Positions 43,950 through 53,697 of a stretch of DNA of 64,000 bases are shown here, one piece after another. The notes below the pieces were generated by a model. The model was not told the DNA's origin. It worked only from the letters and a program-made list of their open reading frames with translations, and made no database searches. Made by a program: the position numbers and the translations under genes. Origin of the DNA: Campylobacter concisus (lineage in GTDB: Bacteria; Campylobacterota; Campylobacteria; Campylobacterales; Campylobacteraceae); contig NZ_NDYP01000009.1 of assembly GCF_002165775.1 (NCBI RefSeq), positions 106,161 through 170,160 of the forward strand, written 5' to 3'. Position 1 is the first letter of the stretch. Each line of letters opens with the position of its first letter.

Positions 43950-44817
43950 ATTTCTTTCTCTTTTCCCAAAGTGATTTTCTAGAAATTCCAAGCTTCTTGC
44001 TAAGTTCTGTATCAGGGAATTTATCTTGATAATTAACGATTATGTACTTTATATATTCATCTATCGTAACTATCTCATCGATATTAAAATTTTTATCGCG
44101 TCCTGAAAGCTCAAGCTCGTCAAATGGTGCTTTTTGTGCAAAATCGTTAGTTGATATCGCGACCTTTTTCTTTTTGCAAATTTCTAAAATTTTCTCTTTT
44201 TCTTCTTGTTTTAGCTCCTCTAAATTTGTCATATAGATTAGCTCATCACCATTTTTGGCTAGTGCCTTTTCAAGCTCAGAGAAACAGGCTTTGCCTAAAA
44301 ATAAAAATGGTAATTTGCAAGCTTTTACATAGCTAAATATAAATTTATCGCTGTATCCGCTTTTGCTTGATTTTAAAAGCAGTGGAAATTTTATCTTTTT
44401 TGCTTCAAAGCTAGAAATTTCATACTCTTTTAAAGCGTAATTTACGTAGCTTTCATAGTTTTTGATCTCATTTTTGAAATTTCTAAATTCCTCAAAATGC
44501 TTTATCTTTCTAACTAGCTCTTCTATCATAAATGGCTTTTGGATGTAATCAACCGCACCTGCTTGGATCGGTTTTAGCACAGTGTCACTATTGATATAAG
44601 CGATTAGTAAAATGATGATAGAGCTTTTAAATTTTTCTATGACTGGGTAGAAGTCCTGTCCTGGAAGTGTGGTAGAAAGTAACACTACATCAAAATTTTC
44701 AAACTTCAATGCTTCTTTTACGCTTTTAGCGATCTCGCAGTCGTAGCCAAAATCAGCTAGTTTACTAGCCATCGAGCCAGCTAAGTAAATTTCGTTTTCT
44801 ATTATTAAAATTTTCAT
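43927..44817 (-). CDS. Atypical orphan response regulator (HP1021/Cj1608 type)
   Basis: A 296-residue protein. Its receiver-like domain (1-120) begins ILIIENEIYLAGSMASKLADFGYDCEIAKS, but the phosphoacceptor Asp is replaced by Ser48 in VVLLSTTLPG, so it cannot use ordinary Asp phosphorylation. The final KKLGISRKSLWEKRKKYDV is a Fis/NtrC-type helix-turn-helix. This is the family of Helicobacter HP1021 and Campylobacter Cj1608, which control metabolism and the replication origin. There is no sensor kinase beside it. The neighbours sat, ispDF and pgpA match C. jejuni. Confidence 0.9.
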   Translation of the reverse strand: MKILIIENEIYLAGSMASKLADFGYDCEIAKSVKEALKFENFDVVLLSTTLPGQDFYPVIEKFKSSIIILLIAYINSDTVLKPIQAGAVDYIQKPFMIEELVRKIKHFEEFRNFKNEIKNYESYVNYALKEYEISSFEAKKIKFPLLLKSSKSGYSDKFIFSYVKACKLPFLFLGKACFSELEKALAKNGDELIYMTNLEELKQEEKEKILEICKKKKVAISTNDFAQKAPFDELELSGRDKNFNIDEIVTIDEYIKYIIVNYQDKFPDTELSKKLGISRKSLWEKRKKYDVSKKK

Positions 44818-45932
44818 ATTTGCTTCCAGTTGTAAAATTTAAGGCTTGCACTTGCCATTACGGCGATCCCTTCGCATCTGCCAACAAAGCCAAGCCCTTC
44901 AGTAGTCGTTGCCTTTACATTTATGCGGCTTTGGCTTAAATTTAGAGCTTTTGCGATATTTGCCTCCATTTTTGACTTTAGTTTTGAAATTTTTGGTTTT
45001 TGCGCCATTATCGTGATATCAGCGTTTGTTAGCACAAAGCCCACGCTTTGCACCCTTTTGTAAGCTTCCTCAAGCAAGTAAATGGAGCTAATATCTTTAA
45101 ATTTAGCGTCCGTATCAGGGAAAAGCTCGCCTATATCGCCAAGTCCAGCAGCTCCCAAGATAGCGTCAGTTAGCGCATGAAGTGCCACGTCGCCGTCGCT
45201 GTGAGCCTTTAGCCCAAACTCATAGTCGATCTTCTCGCCACAAAGAATCAAAGGACGGCCCTTTTCAAACTCATGCACGTCAAAGCCGTTTCCAACAAAG
45301 ACTTCATTTTCAGGCTCTTTTAAAGCAGAAATTTTGGCAAGATCCTCTTTGTAAGTGATCTTTCTTGCCATTTCATCACCTAAAATTTGCCATACGCTCG
45401 CACCAATGGCTCTCATAGCCGAGCTATCATCTGTGTAAATTTCGCCGCTGCTAAGAGCCTTTTTAAGAAGCGCTGTGCGAGAGAGTTGTGGTGTTTGGAT
45501 AAGCTTTACCTTATCTCTATCAACCACATTTTCGCCAAGATAAGCGGTGTCAGCGATCTTTAGCGCTGGAACTACACAATCAGCCTGACTTGCTGCCTCT
45601 ATAATTTTGTGAAAAAGCTCGCTTGAAATGCAAGGGCGAGCGATGTCGCTAACTAAGACAAATTCGCTATTTACTAGCTCAAGTGCGTTTTTTAGGCTAT
45701 CTTGTCTGGTTTCGCCGCCATCAACAAATTTGTAATTTGGAGCAAATTTAGACATATATTTGCACTCTTTGCTAACGACGATGATCTCTTTAAATGTGTA
45801 AAAGTTACTCAAATTTTTAGTGGCAAATAGCCAAAGTGGGTCACTGCCGATGCGAAGCCATTGCTTCTTTACAGGTAGCTCAAAACGGCTAGAATTTCCT
45901 GCTCCTAGCATTATAAGTGAGATATCAAGCAA
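44814..45932 (-). CDS. ispDF: Bifunctional IspDF enzyme of isoprenoid synthesis
   Basis: A 372-residue fusion. Residues 1-205 are IspD, making CDP-methylerythritol, with the nucleotide-binding start LIMLGAGNSSRFELPVKKQW and LVSDIARPCISS. Residues 212-372 are IspF, the cyclodiphosphate synthase, with NGFDVHEFEKGRPLILCG, LKAHSDGDVALHALTDAILGAAGLGDIGELFPDTD and RINVKATTTEGLGFVGR. I choose the TTG start at 45932 because AAAGGAG (45938-45944) precedes it by five bases; an upstream ATG at 45968 would put that site inside the gene. It overlaps the regulator gene by four bases. Confidence 0.93.
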   Translation of the reverse strand: MLDISLIMLGAGNSSRFELPVKKQWLRIGSDPLWLFATKNLSNFYTFKEIIVVSKECKYMSKFAPNYKFVDGGETRQDSLKNALELVNSEFVLVSDIARPCISSELFHKIIEAASQADCVVPALKIADTAYLGENVVDRDKVKLIQTPQLSRTALLKKALSSGEIYTDDSSAMRAIGASVWQILGDEMARKITYKEDLAKISALKEPENEVFVGNGFDVHEFEKGRPLILCGEKIDYEFGLKAHSDGDVALHALTDAILGAAGLGDIGELFPDTDAKFKDISSIYLLEEAYKRVQSVGFVLTNADITIMAQKPKISKLKSKMEANIAKALNLSQSRINVKATTTEGLGFVGRCEGIAVMASASLKFYNWKQI

Positions 45933-46078
45933 GGTAGCTCCTTTGAAAATTGTTACGGAATTATACACCTAAAAGCTAAATATTTCTTTTTATAAAAATA
46001 AATTTAAGTCTAGCATTTAGTTAGATCAAAACAAAAAAGGACTAAAATGAGCCTTTAAATTTTAAAAAAAGGCTAGTC

Positions 46079-47374
46079 ATGACAAAGACACAGATGTACT
46101 ATGCTAGGCGAGGCGAGCTCACAAAGCAGATGAGCTATGTGGCAAAGATCGAGGGAGTGAGCGAAAATTTAGTGATGGATGAGGTGGCAAACGGCAGGAT
46201 CATCATCCCAGCAAACGTAAATCACACAAATTTAAAGCCTATGGGCATAGGCAGAAAGCTAAAGACAAAAATCAATGCAAATATCGGCAACTCAAGCTTA
46301 AGTAGCGACATTTGCACAGAGCTTAGAAAGCTTGAAATTTGCTTAGAATTTGGAGCTGATACGGTTATGGATCTAAGCACGGATGGCGATTTAGACGCCA
46401 TTAGAAGCGCTATCATCGAGCACTCAAGCGTGCCAGTTGGCACAGTGCCTATGTATGAAATTTTAAAAGAGGCAAAAGAGGTTACAAATATCACAAATGA
46501 GCTAATTTTAAGCGTGCTAGAGAAGCAAGCAAGGCAAGGGGTTAGTTACTTTACGATACACGCTGGCTTTTTGCGTGAGTTTTTGCCCCTTGTTAAAAAG
46601 CGTAAAATGGGCATAGTTAGCCGCGGTGGCAGTTTGAGCGCGAGCTACATGTCAAAGCTAAATAGGCAAAATCCATTTTATGAAATTTTTGATCAAATTT
46701 TAGAAATTTGTGCAAAATACGACGTCTCACTCTCGCTTGGCGACGGACTTCGCCCAGGTTGCCTTTATGACGCGACAGACGAGGCGCAGCTTAGTGAGCT
46801 AAAGGTGCTTGGAGAGCTAACACTTCGTGCGTGGCAAAAAGATGTGCAAGTGATGATAGAGGGCCCTGGTCATGTGCCATTAAGTCAAATTGAGTATAAT
46901 ATGAAAATCGAACAAGAGCTCTGCCATGACGCCCCATTTTACGTGCTTGGACCGCTTGTTAGCGATATCGGCGCGGGGTATGATCATATCACTTCAGCGA
47001 TAGGTGGTACGATGGCAGCATATCACGGCGCTAGCATGCTTTGCTACGTGACGCAAAAAGAGCACCTTGGCTTGCCAAATGAAAATGACGTAAGAGAGGG
47101 GATCGTAGCTCACAAGATAGCAGCTCATGCCGCAGACGTCGCACTTGGCAAGGCAGGAGCCATCGAAAAAGACCATGCGATGAGTGACGCGAGATATGCA
47201 TTTGACTGGAACAAGCAGTTTGAGCTTAGCTTTGATCCAAAAAAGGCTAGAGAGCTTCACGATGAGAGCTTGCCAGAAGATGCGTTTAAGAGCGCTCATT
47301 TTTGTTCGATGTGCGGACCAAAATTTTGTGCATATAAAATTTCAAAAGATCTAGAAAAAGGAGAAAAATGTTAA
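46079..47374 (+). CDS. thiC: Phosphomethylpyrimidine synthase ThiC
   Basis: A 431-residue radical SAM enzyme that turns aminoimidazole ribotide into hydroxymethylpyrimidine phosphate for thiamine. Motifs are [58 protein letters not shown] and the C-terminal 4Fe-4S site CSMCGPKFC. It is shorter than the E. coli form because it lacks the N-terminal extension, as in many other bacteria. I see no TPP riboswitch in the 100 bases before the start. Its stop overlaps the mrp start by seven bases. Confidence 0.95.
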   Translation: MTKTQMYYARRGELTKQMSYVAKIEGVSENLVMDEVANGRIIIPANVNHTNLKPMGIGRKLKTKINANIGNSSLSSDICTELRKLEICLEFGADTVMDLSTDGDLDAIRSAIIEHSSVPVGTVPMYEILKEAKEVTNITNELILSVLEKQARQGVSYFTIHAGFLREFLPLVKKRKMGIVSRGGSLSASYMSKLNRQNPFYEIFDQILEICAKYDVSLSLGDGLRPGCLYDATDEAQLSELKVLGELTLRAWQKDVQVMIEGPGHVPLSQIEYNMKIEQELCHDAPFYVLGPLVSDIGAGYDHITSAIGGTMAAYHGASMLCYVTQKEHLGLPNENDVREGIVAHKIAAHAADVALGKAGAIEKDHAMSDARYAFDWNKQFELSFDPKKARELHDESLPEDAFKSAHFCSMCGPKFCAYKISKDLEKGEKC

Positions 47375-48468
47375 ATAAAGAAGAGGTCTTAAATAGACTA
47401 AAAGGCGTCATATATCCGGGATTTGAGAAGGATATAGTTAGCTTTGGCTTTGTAAAAAACGTGGAGATCGGCGATAAAATCTTAATCGAAGTCGAGATCG
47501 TTAGCTCAAGCCCAGAGGTGGCAAACGAGCTAAAAACGGACATCAAACGTGTCATGGGCTCAAATGAGTACGTGCTAAATTTGATCCAGCCAAAGATACC
47601 TGAGGAGAAAAGTAACACTCAAAGTGGTAAAAATATCGCACCACAAGTTAAAAATTTCGTAATGGTAAGCTCAGGCAAAGGCGGTGTTGGTAAATCAACT
47701 ACGACTCTAAATTTAGCCATTTCAATGGCAAAACTTGGCAAAAAAGTGGGCGTTTTGGATGCTGACATCTACGGACCAAATATCCCAAGAATGCTTGGCG
47801 AGGTAAATACTCAGCCGCAAGTAGTAGGCAACAAACTAAAACCAATACTCAGTCACGGCGTTGAGATGATGAGTATGGGCGTTTTGATGGAAGAAGGCAT
47901 GAGCCTCATCTGGCGTGGCTCGATGATCATGAAAGCGATCGAGCAGCTGTTAAAAGACGTTCTTTGGAGTGAGCTTGATGTCTTGTTTCTTGATATGCCT
48001 CCAGGAACGGGCGACGCGCAGCTAACTCTAGCTCAAAGCGTGCCAGTAACGGCAGGTGTCTGCGTCACAACGCCACAAGTGGTAGCGCTTGACGATAGCA
48101 AACGTGCGCTTGATATGTTTGAGAAGCTCCACATCCCAATCGCTGGCGTCATCGAAAATATGAGTGGTTTCATCTGCCCTGAAAGCGGCAAGGAGTATGA
48201 TATATTCGGCAAAGGCACGACCGAGGAGGTAGCAAAAGCCTATAGCACCGAAGTGTTAGCCGAGATCCCTATCGAGCCGGCTGTTCGCGTGGGCGGCGAT
48301 AGCGGCAAGCCGGTGAGCTTTTACGAGCCAAACTCGGTCACTGCTAAACGCTACGAAAAAGCGGCGGCTAGGCTGTGGGAGATAATAGAAAATATAAATA
48401 GTGATGGCAGAGCTGATAACTCAGCGATCCAGCCAGTAAATGACGGCAAGAGTGCTTGCTCGAAGTAA
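47368..48468 (+). CDS. mrp: Iron-sulfur cluster carrier ATPase Mrp/ApbC
   Basis: A 366-residue protein with an N-terminal MIP18/DUF59 domain (1-85) and a deviant Walker A P-loop [26 protein letters not shown] near residue 96. [14 protein letters not shown] and [21 protein letters not shown] follow. The C-terminal [14 protein letters not shown] region holds one of the two cysteines expected for cluster binding, where the family has CXXC, so the second may be lost or displaced. It carries Fe-S clusters to target proteins such as ThiC, which makes its coupling to thiC sensible. Confidence 0.92.
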   Translation: MLNKEEVLNRLKGVIYPGFEKDIVSFGFVKNVEIGDKILIEVEIVSSSPEVANELKTDIKRVMGSNEYVLNLIQPKIPEEKSNTQSGKNIAPQVKNFVMVSSGKGGVGKSTTTLNLAISMAKLGKKVGVLDADIYGPNIPRMLGEVNTQPQVVGNKLKPILSHGVEMMSMGVLMEEGMSLIWRGSMIMKAIEQLLKDVLWSELDVLFLDMPPGTGDAQLTLAQSVPVTAGVCVTTPQVVALDDSKRALDMFEKLHIPIAGVIENMSGFICPESGKEYDIFGKGTTEEVAKAYSTEVLAEIPIEPAVRVGGDSGKPVSFYEPNSVTAKRYEKAAARLWEIIENINSDGRADNSAIQPVNDGKSACSK

Positions 48469-48521
48469 AATTTACAAAAGATAAAATTTAGAGCAAATTT
48501 TAAAATTTGCCAGTTTGAATT

Positions 48522-48572
48522 TGGCTACCAAAATTTAGCTTTGTTTGATGCTTGGCTTAAATTTTGGAGCCA
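48522..48572. repeat. Large bulged hairpin upstream of the ACT gene
   Basis: The arm at 48522-48539 pairs with 48555-48572 over 17 base pairs, with one single-base bulge on each side and a 15-base loop. It lies between mrp and the ACT-domain gene. No T-run follows, so it is not a standard terminator. It ends about 35 bases before the ATG and could act as an operator or RNA structure. Confidence 0.7.
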
Positions 48573-48606
48573 AAATGCAATCATTTAAAATTTAATAGGA
48601 GAAAAC

Positions 48607-48873
48607 ATGAAAGCGATCGTAACTGTAGTCGGAAAAGATAGAGTCGGCATCGTTGCTGGCGTCTCAGCAAAGCTTAGCGAGCTAGGGCTAAACATAGATG
48701 ATATCTCACAGACTATTTTAGATGAGTTTTTTACGATGATGGCAGTGGTTTCAAGTGATGAAAATAAAGACTTTACGGCCTTAAGAGCAGAACTTAACGA
48801 GCTTGGAGAGAGCCTAAAAGTAAAGATAAATATCCAAAGTTCCGCTATCTTTGATGCGATGCATACAATCTAA
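48607..48873 (+). CDS. ACT-domain protein (UPF0237 type)
   Basis: An 88-residue protein consisting of one ACT domain: AIVTVVGKDRVGIVAGVSAKLSELGLNIDDISQTIL, then FTMMAVVSSDENKDFTALRAELNELGESLKVKI. ACT domains bind amino acids as regulators. This short family is regularly found beside UPF0210 proteins, as here, where the next gene starts nine bases later, so the two are presumed partners. The ribosome site is TAGGAG. A sensor or regulator role for an amino acid is inference. Confidence 0.88.
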   Translation: MKAIVTVVGKDRVGIVAGVSAKLSELGLNIDDISQTILDEFFTMMAVVSSDENKDFTALRAELNELGESLKVKINIQSSAIFDAMHTI

Positions 48874-48882
48874 GGAAAAACA

Positions 48883-50220
48883 ATGGACATCAAAAATGTA
48901 ACCGAAACAATCTCGATGATCGAAGAGCAAAATTTTGACATCAGAACGATCACGATGGGCATTAGTTTGCTTGATTGCATCGATCCTGACATCAACAAAG
49001 CTTGCGACAAAATTTACGCAAAAATCACCACTAAAGCCAAAGACCTAGTCAAAGTGGGCAACGAAATTTCTGCTGAGCTAGGCATACCAATCGTCAATAA
49101 AAGAGTAAGCGTGACGCCTATCTCGATAATCGGCGCCGCAACGGATGCAAAAGACTACGTAATGATCGCAAAGACGCTTGATAGAGCGGCTATTGAGGTT
49201 GGTATTGATTTTATAGGTGGTTTTTCAGCTTTAGTTCAAAAGGGCTATCAAAAGGGCGATGAAATTTTGATAAATTCTATCCCGCAAGCACTTTCTCAGA
49301 CTTCAAAAGTATGTGCAAGTGTCAATGTCGGCTCAACGAAAACTGGCATAAATATGAGCGCGGTGCGTGACATGGGACGCATCATAAAAGAGACGGCGGC
49401 AGCCTCTGAGATGGGTTGTGCTAAGCTTGTCGTTTTTGCAAACGCAGTCGAGGATAATCCTTTTATGGCTGGGGCATTTCACGGCGTGGGCGAGGCTGAT
49501 GTGGTGATAAATGTCGGCGTTTCTGGCCCTGGCGTGGTAAAAAGAGCCCTTGAAAAGGTACGTGGCGAGAGCTTTGATGTAGTGGCTGAGACCGTTAAAA
49601 AAACGGCGTTTAAGATCACGCGTATCGGCCAGCTAGTTGGCCAAATGGCGAGCGAGCGCCTTGGGGTTAAATTTGGTATCGTTGATCTTTCTCTTGCTCC
49701 GACACCAGCTGTGGGCGACTCGGTAGCCCGCGTGCTTGAGGAGATGGGGCTTGAGGCTGTTGGTACGCATGGCACGACTGCGGCACTTGCTTTGCTAAAT
49801 GACGCGGTCAAAAAAGGTGGCGTCATGGCGTGCAATCAAGTTGGCGGCTTAAGCGGTGCATTTATCCCGGTCTCAGAAGATGAGGGTATGATAGCTGCGG
49901 TGCGCGCGGGATCGCTAAATTTAGAAAAGCTTGAAGCGATGACGGCGATATGCTCGGTTGGTCTTGATATGATCGCCATACCTGCTGACACACCAAGCGA
50001 GAGCATAGCTGCGATGATAGCTGATGAGGCGGCTATCGGAGTTATAAATCAAAAAACAACGGCCGTTCGAATTATACCTCTTGGACGTGAGGGCGATATG
50101 ATCGAGTTTGGCGGCCTTTTAGGAAGAGCACCTGTGATGAAGATAAACAAAGCCTCAAGTGCCGACTTCATCGCTCGTGGCGGACAAATTCCAGCTCCAA
50201 TTCATAGTTTTAAAAACTAA
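48883..50220 (+). CDS. UPF0210/PFL family protein
   Basis: A 445-residue protein of the UPF0210 (DUF711) family. Typical elements are [87 protein letters not shown] and the end [17 protein letters not shown]. The family is conserved in anaerobes and microaerophiles and has a pyruvate-formate-lyase-like fold, but its reaction is unknown. It is paired with the ACT protein upstream, and a terminator follows. Confidence 0.9.
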   Translation: MDIKNVTETISMIEEQNFDIRTITMGISLLDCIDPDINKACDKIYAKITTKAKDLVKVGNEISAELGIPIVNKRVSVTPISIIGAATDAKDYVMIAKTLDRAAIEVGIDFIGGFSALVQKGYQKGDEILINSIPQALSQTSKVCASVNVGSTKTGINMSAVRDMGRIIKETAAASEMGCAKLVVFANAVEDNPFMAGAFHGVGEADVVINVGVSGPGVVKRALEKVRGESFDVVAETVKKTAFKITRIGQLVGQMASERLGVKFGIVDLSLAPTPAVGDSVARVLEEMGLEAVGTHGTTAALALLNDAVKKGGVMACNQVGGLSGAFIPVSEDEGMIAAVRAGSLNLEKLEAMTAICSVGLDMIAIPADTPSESIAAMIADEAAIGVINQKTTAVRIIPLGREGDMIEFGGLLGRAPVMKINKASSADFIARGGQIPAPIHSFKN

Positions 50221-50224
50221 TCTT

Positions 50225-50254
50225 CGAAGTCCGCTTAAATTTGCGGACTTTTTC
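50225..50254 (+). terminator. Terminator after the UPF0210 gene
   Basis: The eight-base perfect stem aagtccgc/gcggactt has an eight-base loop and a TTTTT run, starting a few bases after the stop codon. Confidence 0.92.
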
Positions 50255-50323
50255 TTAAATTTATCCTAATCTTTTCAACTGCTTTTAGTTAAAATAATAA
50301 AAATTTTAAACCAAGGAACTAAA

Positions 50324-51013
50324 ATGAAAATTTTATCACTACTTACGGCGCTACTTTTTGGATCGGTATGTGGCTTTGCAAATGATGGTAAAGTAAGAAG
50401 TATCGACATCTACGTCACGCCTTACTACTCAGCAAATGCTGGCAAGGTGGAGTACGTCAAGGTCTATGACAAGATAGATGAGCTTTTAAAAAGTGGCAAA
50501 GAAGAGGACTTTAAAAAGGCTGAAAAGATCGTGCAAGACACCCCACAAATGGTCTCTCCGATAACTCTTTTTGTCCTTTCAGCTCGTGCATACGATCTTG
50601 GACTTCGCGATGATGCGGTATTTTGGTTTTATGCGGCAAAAAATTGCGCGATCTTGCTAAGAGGCGTTATAGATATGGAAGGCGAGAAATTTACTGAGGT
50701 GGTGGCCGCGATAGGGGCGTTTATGAAGCTTGTTGGCGACGTGGTCAATCCTTATGCATTTTGCGATATCAAAAAGCAACAAGATATCGCTGATAAAGCG
50801 CTTGAATGGACTAAGAAAAATGCCTATGAAGCGATGTTCTCGCCAGAATTTAGCTCGCCTCACGAAGATAGAAAAGTAGCCTTTGCAAAAGGCATAGAAA
50901 AGCTAGAGGCCCGCAATAAAAAAGAGAAAGATTACTTTTTAGATAAAGATAATCTTGCTAACTTTAAAGCTATGCGCAAGCAAAATGGCACTGATAAGAA
51001 ATTTTGCTTCTAA
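50324..51013 (+). CDS. Secreted protein of unknown function
   Basis: A 229-residue protein with a signal peptide (1-19, ending GFANDG). The mature protein is mostly helical and charged, with an internal SARAYDLGLRDDAVFWFYAAKNCAILL segment resembling a TPR/SEL-like helix pair, and ends in KFCF. I recognise no family. The location is periplasmic or extracellular by the signal peptide. It has a good AAGGA site and stands alone after a terminator. Confidence 0.7.
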   Translation: MKILSLLTALLFGSVCGFANDGKVRSIDIYVTPYYSANAGKVEYVKVYDKIDELLKSGKEEDFKKAEKIVQDTPQMVSPITLFVLSARAYDLGLRDDAVFWFYAAKNCAILLRGVIDMEGEKFTEVVAAIGAFMKLVGDVVNPYAFCDIKKQQDIADKALEWTKKNAYEAMFSPEFSSPHEDRKVAFAKGIEKLEARNKKEKDYFLDKDNLANFKAMRKQNGTDKKFCF

Positions 51014-51184
51014 ATAGCGAGAAAAACTAAAAATTTGCTTATAAATTTAGCTTTTGCTTTATGCTAAAAGGACAAATTTACAAGCTATCTCTATTTTAGA
51101 TGATAAATTTTAGCTCACTACAAATCTGCTTAAATTTGGCTCTTTTCATAGGAGTAGCAAAACTACAAAAAATGAGAATAAAAA

Positions 51185-51637
51185 ATGACTTTGAAATTTA
51201 GCGAACTTGAAAAAATAGCAACGGATGAAGGTTTTATTTGGTACGTGGAGACGGAGCTAAAAAGCGAAATTTTTGGACAGGTGCTCTTTTGCCTTATCTC
51301 GGCAAATGGGGCAGATGTGGACGATGAGACTACTTTGCTAGCAGAGCGCATCGCCGGCGATATTGACCGGTATGTAAAAGATGCGCTTACGTTTTTACGA
51401 GATGAGCTTAAGCAAAAATGCCTTTTAAGCAAGGGCGAGCTTAAATTACTTGACGTGCCAGTCTGCGATTTGCCTTTTAGCTTGCCTCAATGCACCTTTT
51501 ATTCACGCGATAAGCAGTGGCTGATGAGGTTTGTCGACGGCGCGCTTGATATTTGCGAACCTTTTGGTATTGGGGTGATTTTTGAAGGTGAAAAGCCACT
51601 TCGTTTAGAAAATTTAGAGCTTAGCCAGGAGTGCTAA
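51185..51637 (+). CDS. Small acidic protein of unknown function
   Basis: A 150-residue cytoplasmic acidic protein beginning MTLKFSELEKIATDEGFIWYVETELKSEIFGQVLFCLIS. The opening pattern and ending (FGIGVIFEGEKPLRLENLELS) suggest a small mixed alpha/beta fold, similar in style to immunity-type or DUF-like proteins, but I cannot name a family. It has no neighbour on the same transcript; upstream is 170 bases of non-coding DNA. Confidence 0.6.
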   Translation: MTLKFSELEKIATDEGFIWYVETELKSEIFGQVLFCLISANGADVDDETTLLAERIAGDIDRYVKDALTFLRDELKQKCLLSKGELKLLDVPVCDLPFSLPQCTFYSRDKQWLMRFVDGALDICEPFGIGVIFEGEKPLRLENLELSQEC

Positions 51638-51721
51638 TCGCGGATAAATTTTGCTTTTAAATGGTGAGATAAATTTAGTTGCTGTTTTAGGTTTTTAGCC
51701 CAAAACAGCAAAAATTTGCAT

Positions 51722-52324
51722 TTATGCGTTGCAGCAGCAATAATCGCTCGGATCTTTTTCTTTTGTGATCCTAGCTCTTAGGTCGTGACGGATGATCTCT
51801 ATCGACCAGAACCATATCATGTGGCCGACAAATTCAGATACATGCTCGTACCAAGGGAGTGTCCAAAGTGGTGGAGTAAGCCCCAAAATAGGTAATGTGA
51901 TCACGTGAACAGCGATATTTACGATAACGCCAACTAGTAAGCCTTGCCATATTGTAATCTTTGGAAATTTCTCAGCCAAAACACAATAAGCCACCGCAAA
52001 AACGATCGAAAACAATATATGCGTCATCATTACGTAGTTAAATGCATGCCCTGCAAACTCGTAAATAGCGGCATTTGGATCGGCTACGCCCAAATAATCT
52101 CTTAAAAATACATAAGGCGGATTTAAGAAATTTCTAGAGCAATCGATCGCATCGGCTGCTCTAATGGCACTCTCTGGTCCGCAAGCAGCGTTAAATATAT
52201 CCATTGGACTTCTTGGAGGAAGTGGAAATTCTGCTCCCCATTTGACAAAGGCTGAGACAACACCAGCGACAAGGCCGATTAACGCAGCCAGAGCAAATCT
52301 AGGTTTTGTTACTAAATTTGACAT
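51722..52324 (-). CDS. YagU-like (DUF1440) membrane protein
   Basis: A 200-residue inner-membrane protein with four helices and the start [33 protein letters not shown], a hallmark of the YagU family. The C terminus ends in SDYCCCNA, a run of three cysteines that may bind metal. In E. coli YagU contributes to acid resistance. Codons match the surrounding genes. It is a single-gene unit divergent from dapD. Confidence 0.85.
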   Translation of the reverse strand: MSNLVTKPRFALAALIGLVAGVVSAFVKWGAEFPLPPRSPMDIFNAACGPESAIRAADAIDCSRNFLNPPYVFLRDYLGVADPNAAIYEFAGHAFNYVMMTHILFSIVFAVAYCVLAEKFPKITIWQGLLVGVIVNIAVHVITLPILGLTPPLWTLPWYEHVSEFVGHMIWFWSIEIIRHDLRARITKEKDPSDYCCCNA

Positions 52325-52443
52325 TTAAACCCCTTCTTTAAATTTGCAAAATCTTATTGCAATTTACTTTATGATAAGATTAATCATTATTAAAAATATA
52401 AAAATATTTAAAAATTTTAATGGACTTAAAATCATAAAATTTT

Positions 52444-52459
52444 TAGCCATTTTTGGCTA
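52444..52459. repeat. Short hairpin upstream of dapD
   Basis: The arm tagcca pairs with tggcta across a TTTT loop, next to TAGACT, the likely -10 box of dapD. It could be an operator, but there is no further support. Confidence 0.35.
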
Positions 52460-52486
52460 GACTAAGAAAAATTTAAAGGAGAATAG

Positions 52487-53686
52487 ATGTCTAAAGAGTT
52501 TAAAGATGCAAATGAATTTAAGGAATTTTTTGAAGAATTTAGAAAAAAAGATGGTTACAAAGATCCGCTTGCTTTTGGTATCGCTAGGATCGATCGCGGA
52601 CAAAAAAATACAGACAAAATTTTGCAAGCGACATTCGCTGTTGTAAATTACAAAGAGAGTTTTTTAAGCGCAGCTGCTTATATCTATGCTTTGCAAAAAT
52701 GTGATGTTAAGGTTGATTTTAATGGTTCTGAATTTGTAGCCGATCTTACTCCAAAAGTGGTAAAAAAGGCTAGCAAGCTCTTTAGTGTCTTTGAAAAAGA
52801 GATAAGCTCTCATAAAAATGTACAAAATTTGCATGCCGTAAAAATGGCTTTTGATGACGATCTTGAACTAAATGAGAATAAATTTAAACTTGTGTTTTTG
52901 TTTGATGATGCAAAGCCACTTAGCGTAGAGGCCGTATATCTCAAGCTTTACTTGATCTCGCTTGGCAAGGTCGCACCTAGGACGATCGTGCTTGATGGAG
53001 CTTTTGGTGTGTTACCAAATGTTGCATGGACTAGCCAAAATGCGCCAATTGAGCTTGAATGGCTAAGAGAAAATGAAATTTCTCTAAAGATGTTTGGCGA
53101 ATACCCAGCGATCGTTAGCGTCGATAAATTCCCAAGATTTTTAAGCCACATTATTCCAGCTGATAATACGAGAATTTTAGACTCAGCTAAGGTTCGCATG
53201 GGTGCTGCCGTGTATCCTGGCACAGTCGTTATGCCAGGTGCTGCCTATATCAACTTTAACGCAGGTACAACTGGTGGCGTGATGGTCGAGGGCAGGGTCA
53301 GCAGCTCTGTCGTAGTTGGCGAGGGTAGTGACGTAGGTGGCGGAGCTAGCATACTTGGCGTGCTAAGTGGCACAAACGGCAACCCTGTAAGCATTGGCAA
53401 ACACTGCTTGCTCGGCGCAAACTCAGTCACAGGAGTACCTCTTGGTGATAACTGCATCGTAGATGCTGGTATAGCGGTGCTTGAGGGCACAAAGGTCTAT
53501 ATATCAGCTAGCGAGCGCGAAAAGTTAGCTAAGCTAAATCCAGAGTTTAAATTTGAAGCTGAAATTTACAAAGCGCTTGAGCTTGGTGGGCTAAATGGAC
53601 TTCATTTTAGACAAAATAGCCAAACAGGTCAGATCACTGCAAGTGCGAGCAAAAGGGCGATCAAGCTAAATGAGGCACTTCACTAA
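52487..53686 (+). CDS. dapD: Tetrahydrodipicolinate N-succinyltransferase
   Basis: A 399-residue enzyme of lysine and peptidoglycan-precursor synthesis, adding succinyl from succinyl-CoA to tetrahydrodipicolinate. The left-handed beta-helix of hexapeptide repeats is clear at about 250-330 (VYPGTVVMPGAAYINFNAGTTGGVMVEGRVSSSVVVGEGSDVGGGASILG). The protein is longer than the E. coli type, as usual in epsilonproteobacteria. A GGAG site precedes the ATG. A DJ-1-like gene follows after 11 bases. Confidence 0.93.
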   Translation: MSKEFKDANEFKEFFEEFRKKDGYKDPLAFGIARIDRGQKNTDKILQATFAVVNYKESFLSAAAYIYALQKCDVKVDFNGSEFVADLTPKVVKKASKLFSVFEKEISSHKNVQNLHAVKMAFDDDLELNENKFKLVFLFDDAKPLSVEAVYLKLYLISLGKVAPRTIVLDGAFGVLPNVAWTSQNAPIELEWLRENEISLKMFGEYPAIVSVDKFPRFLSHIIPADNTRILDSAKVRMGAAVYPGTVVMPGAAYINFNAGTTGGVMVEGRVSSSVVVGEGSDVGGGASILGVLSGTNGNPVSIGKHCLLGANSVTGVPLGDNCIVDAGIAVLEGTKVYISASEREKLAKLNPEFKFEAEIYKALELGGLNGLHFRQNSQTGQITASASKRAIKLNEALH

Positions 53687-53697
53687 AAGGAGTTAGC

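Noticed and set aside
45933..45968. ATG 45968 as the ispDF start
   Set aside because: The AAAGGAG at 45938-45944 would be inside the coding region. The TTG at 45932 sits five bases after it, and the protein then starts at the conserved LDISLIMLGAG.
45969..46078. TPP riboswitch upstream of thiC
   Set aside because: The 110 bases contain none of the conserved CTGAGA-type elements or the three-way junction; only AT-rich DNA and a ribosome site are seen.
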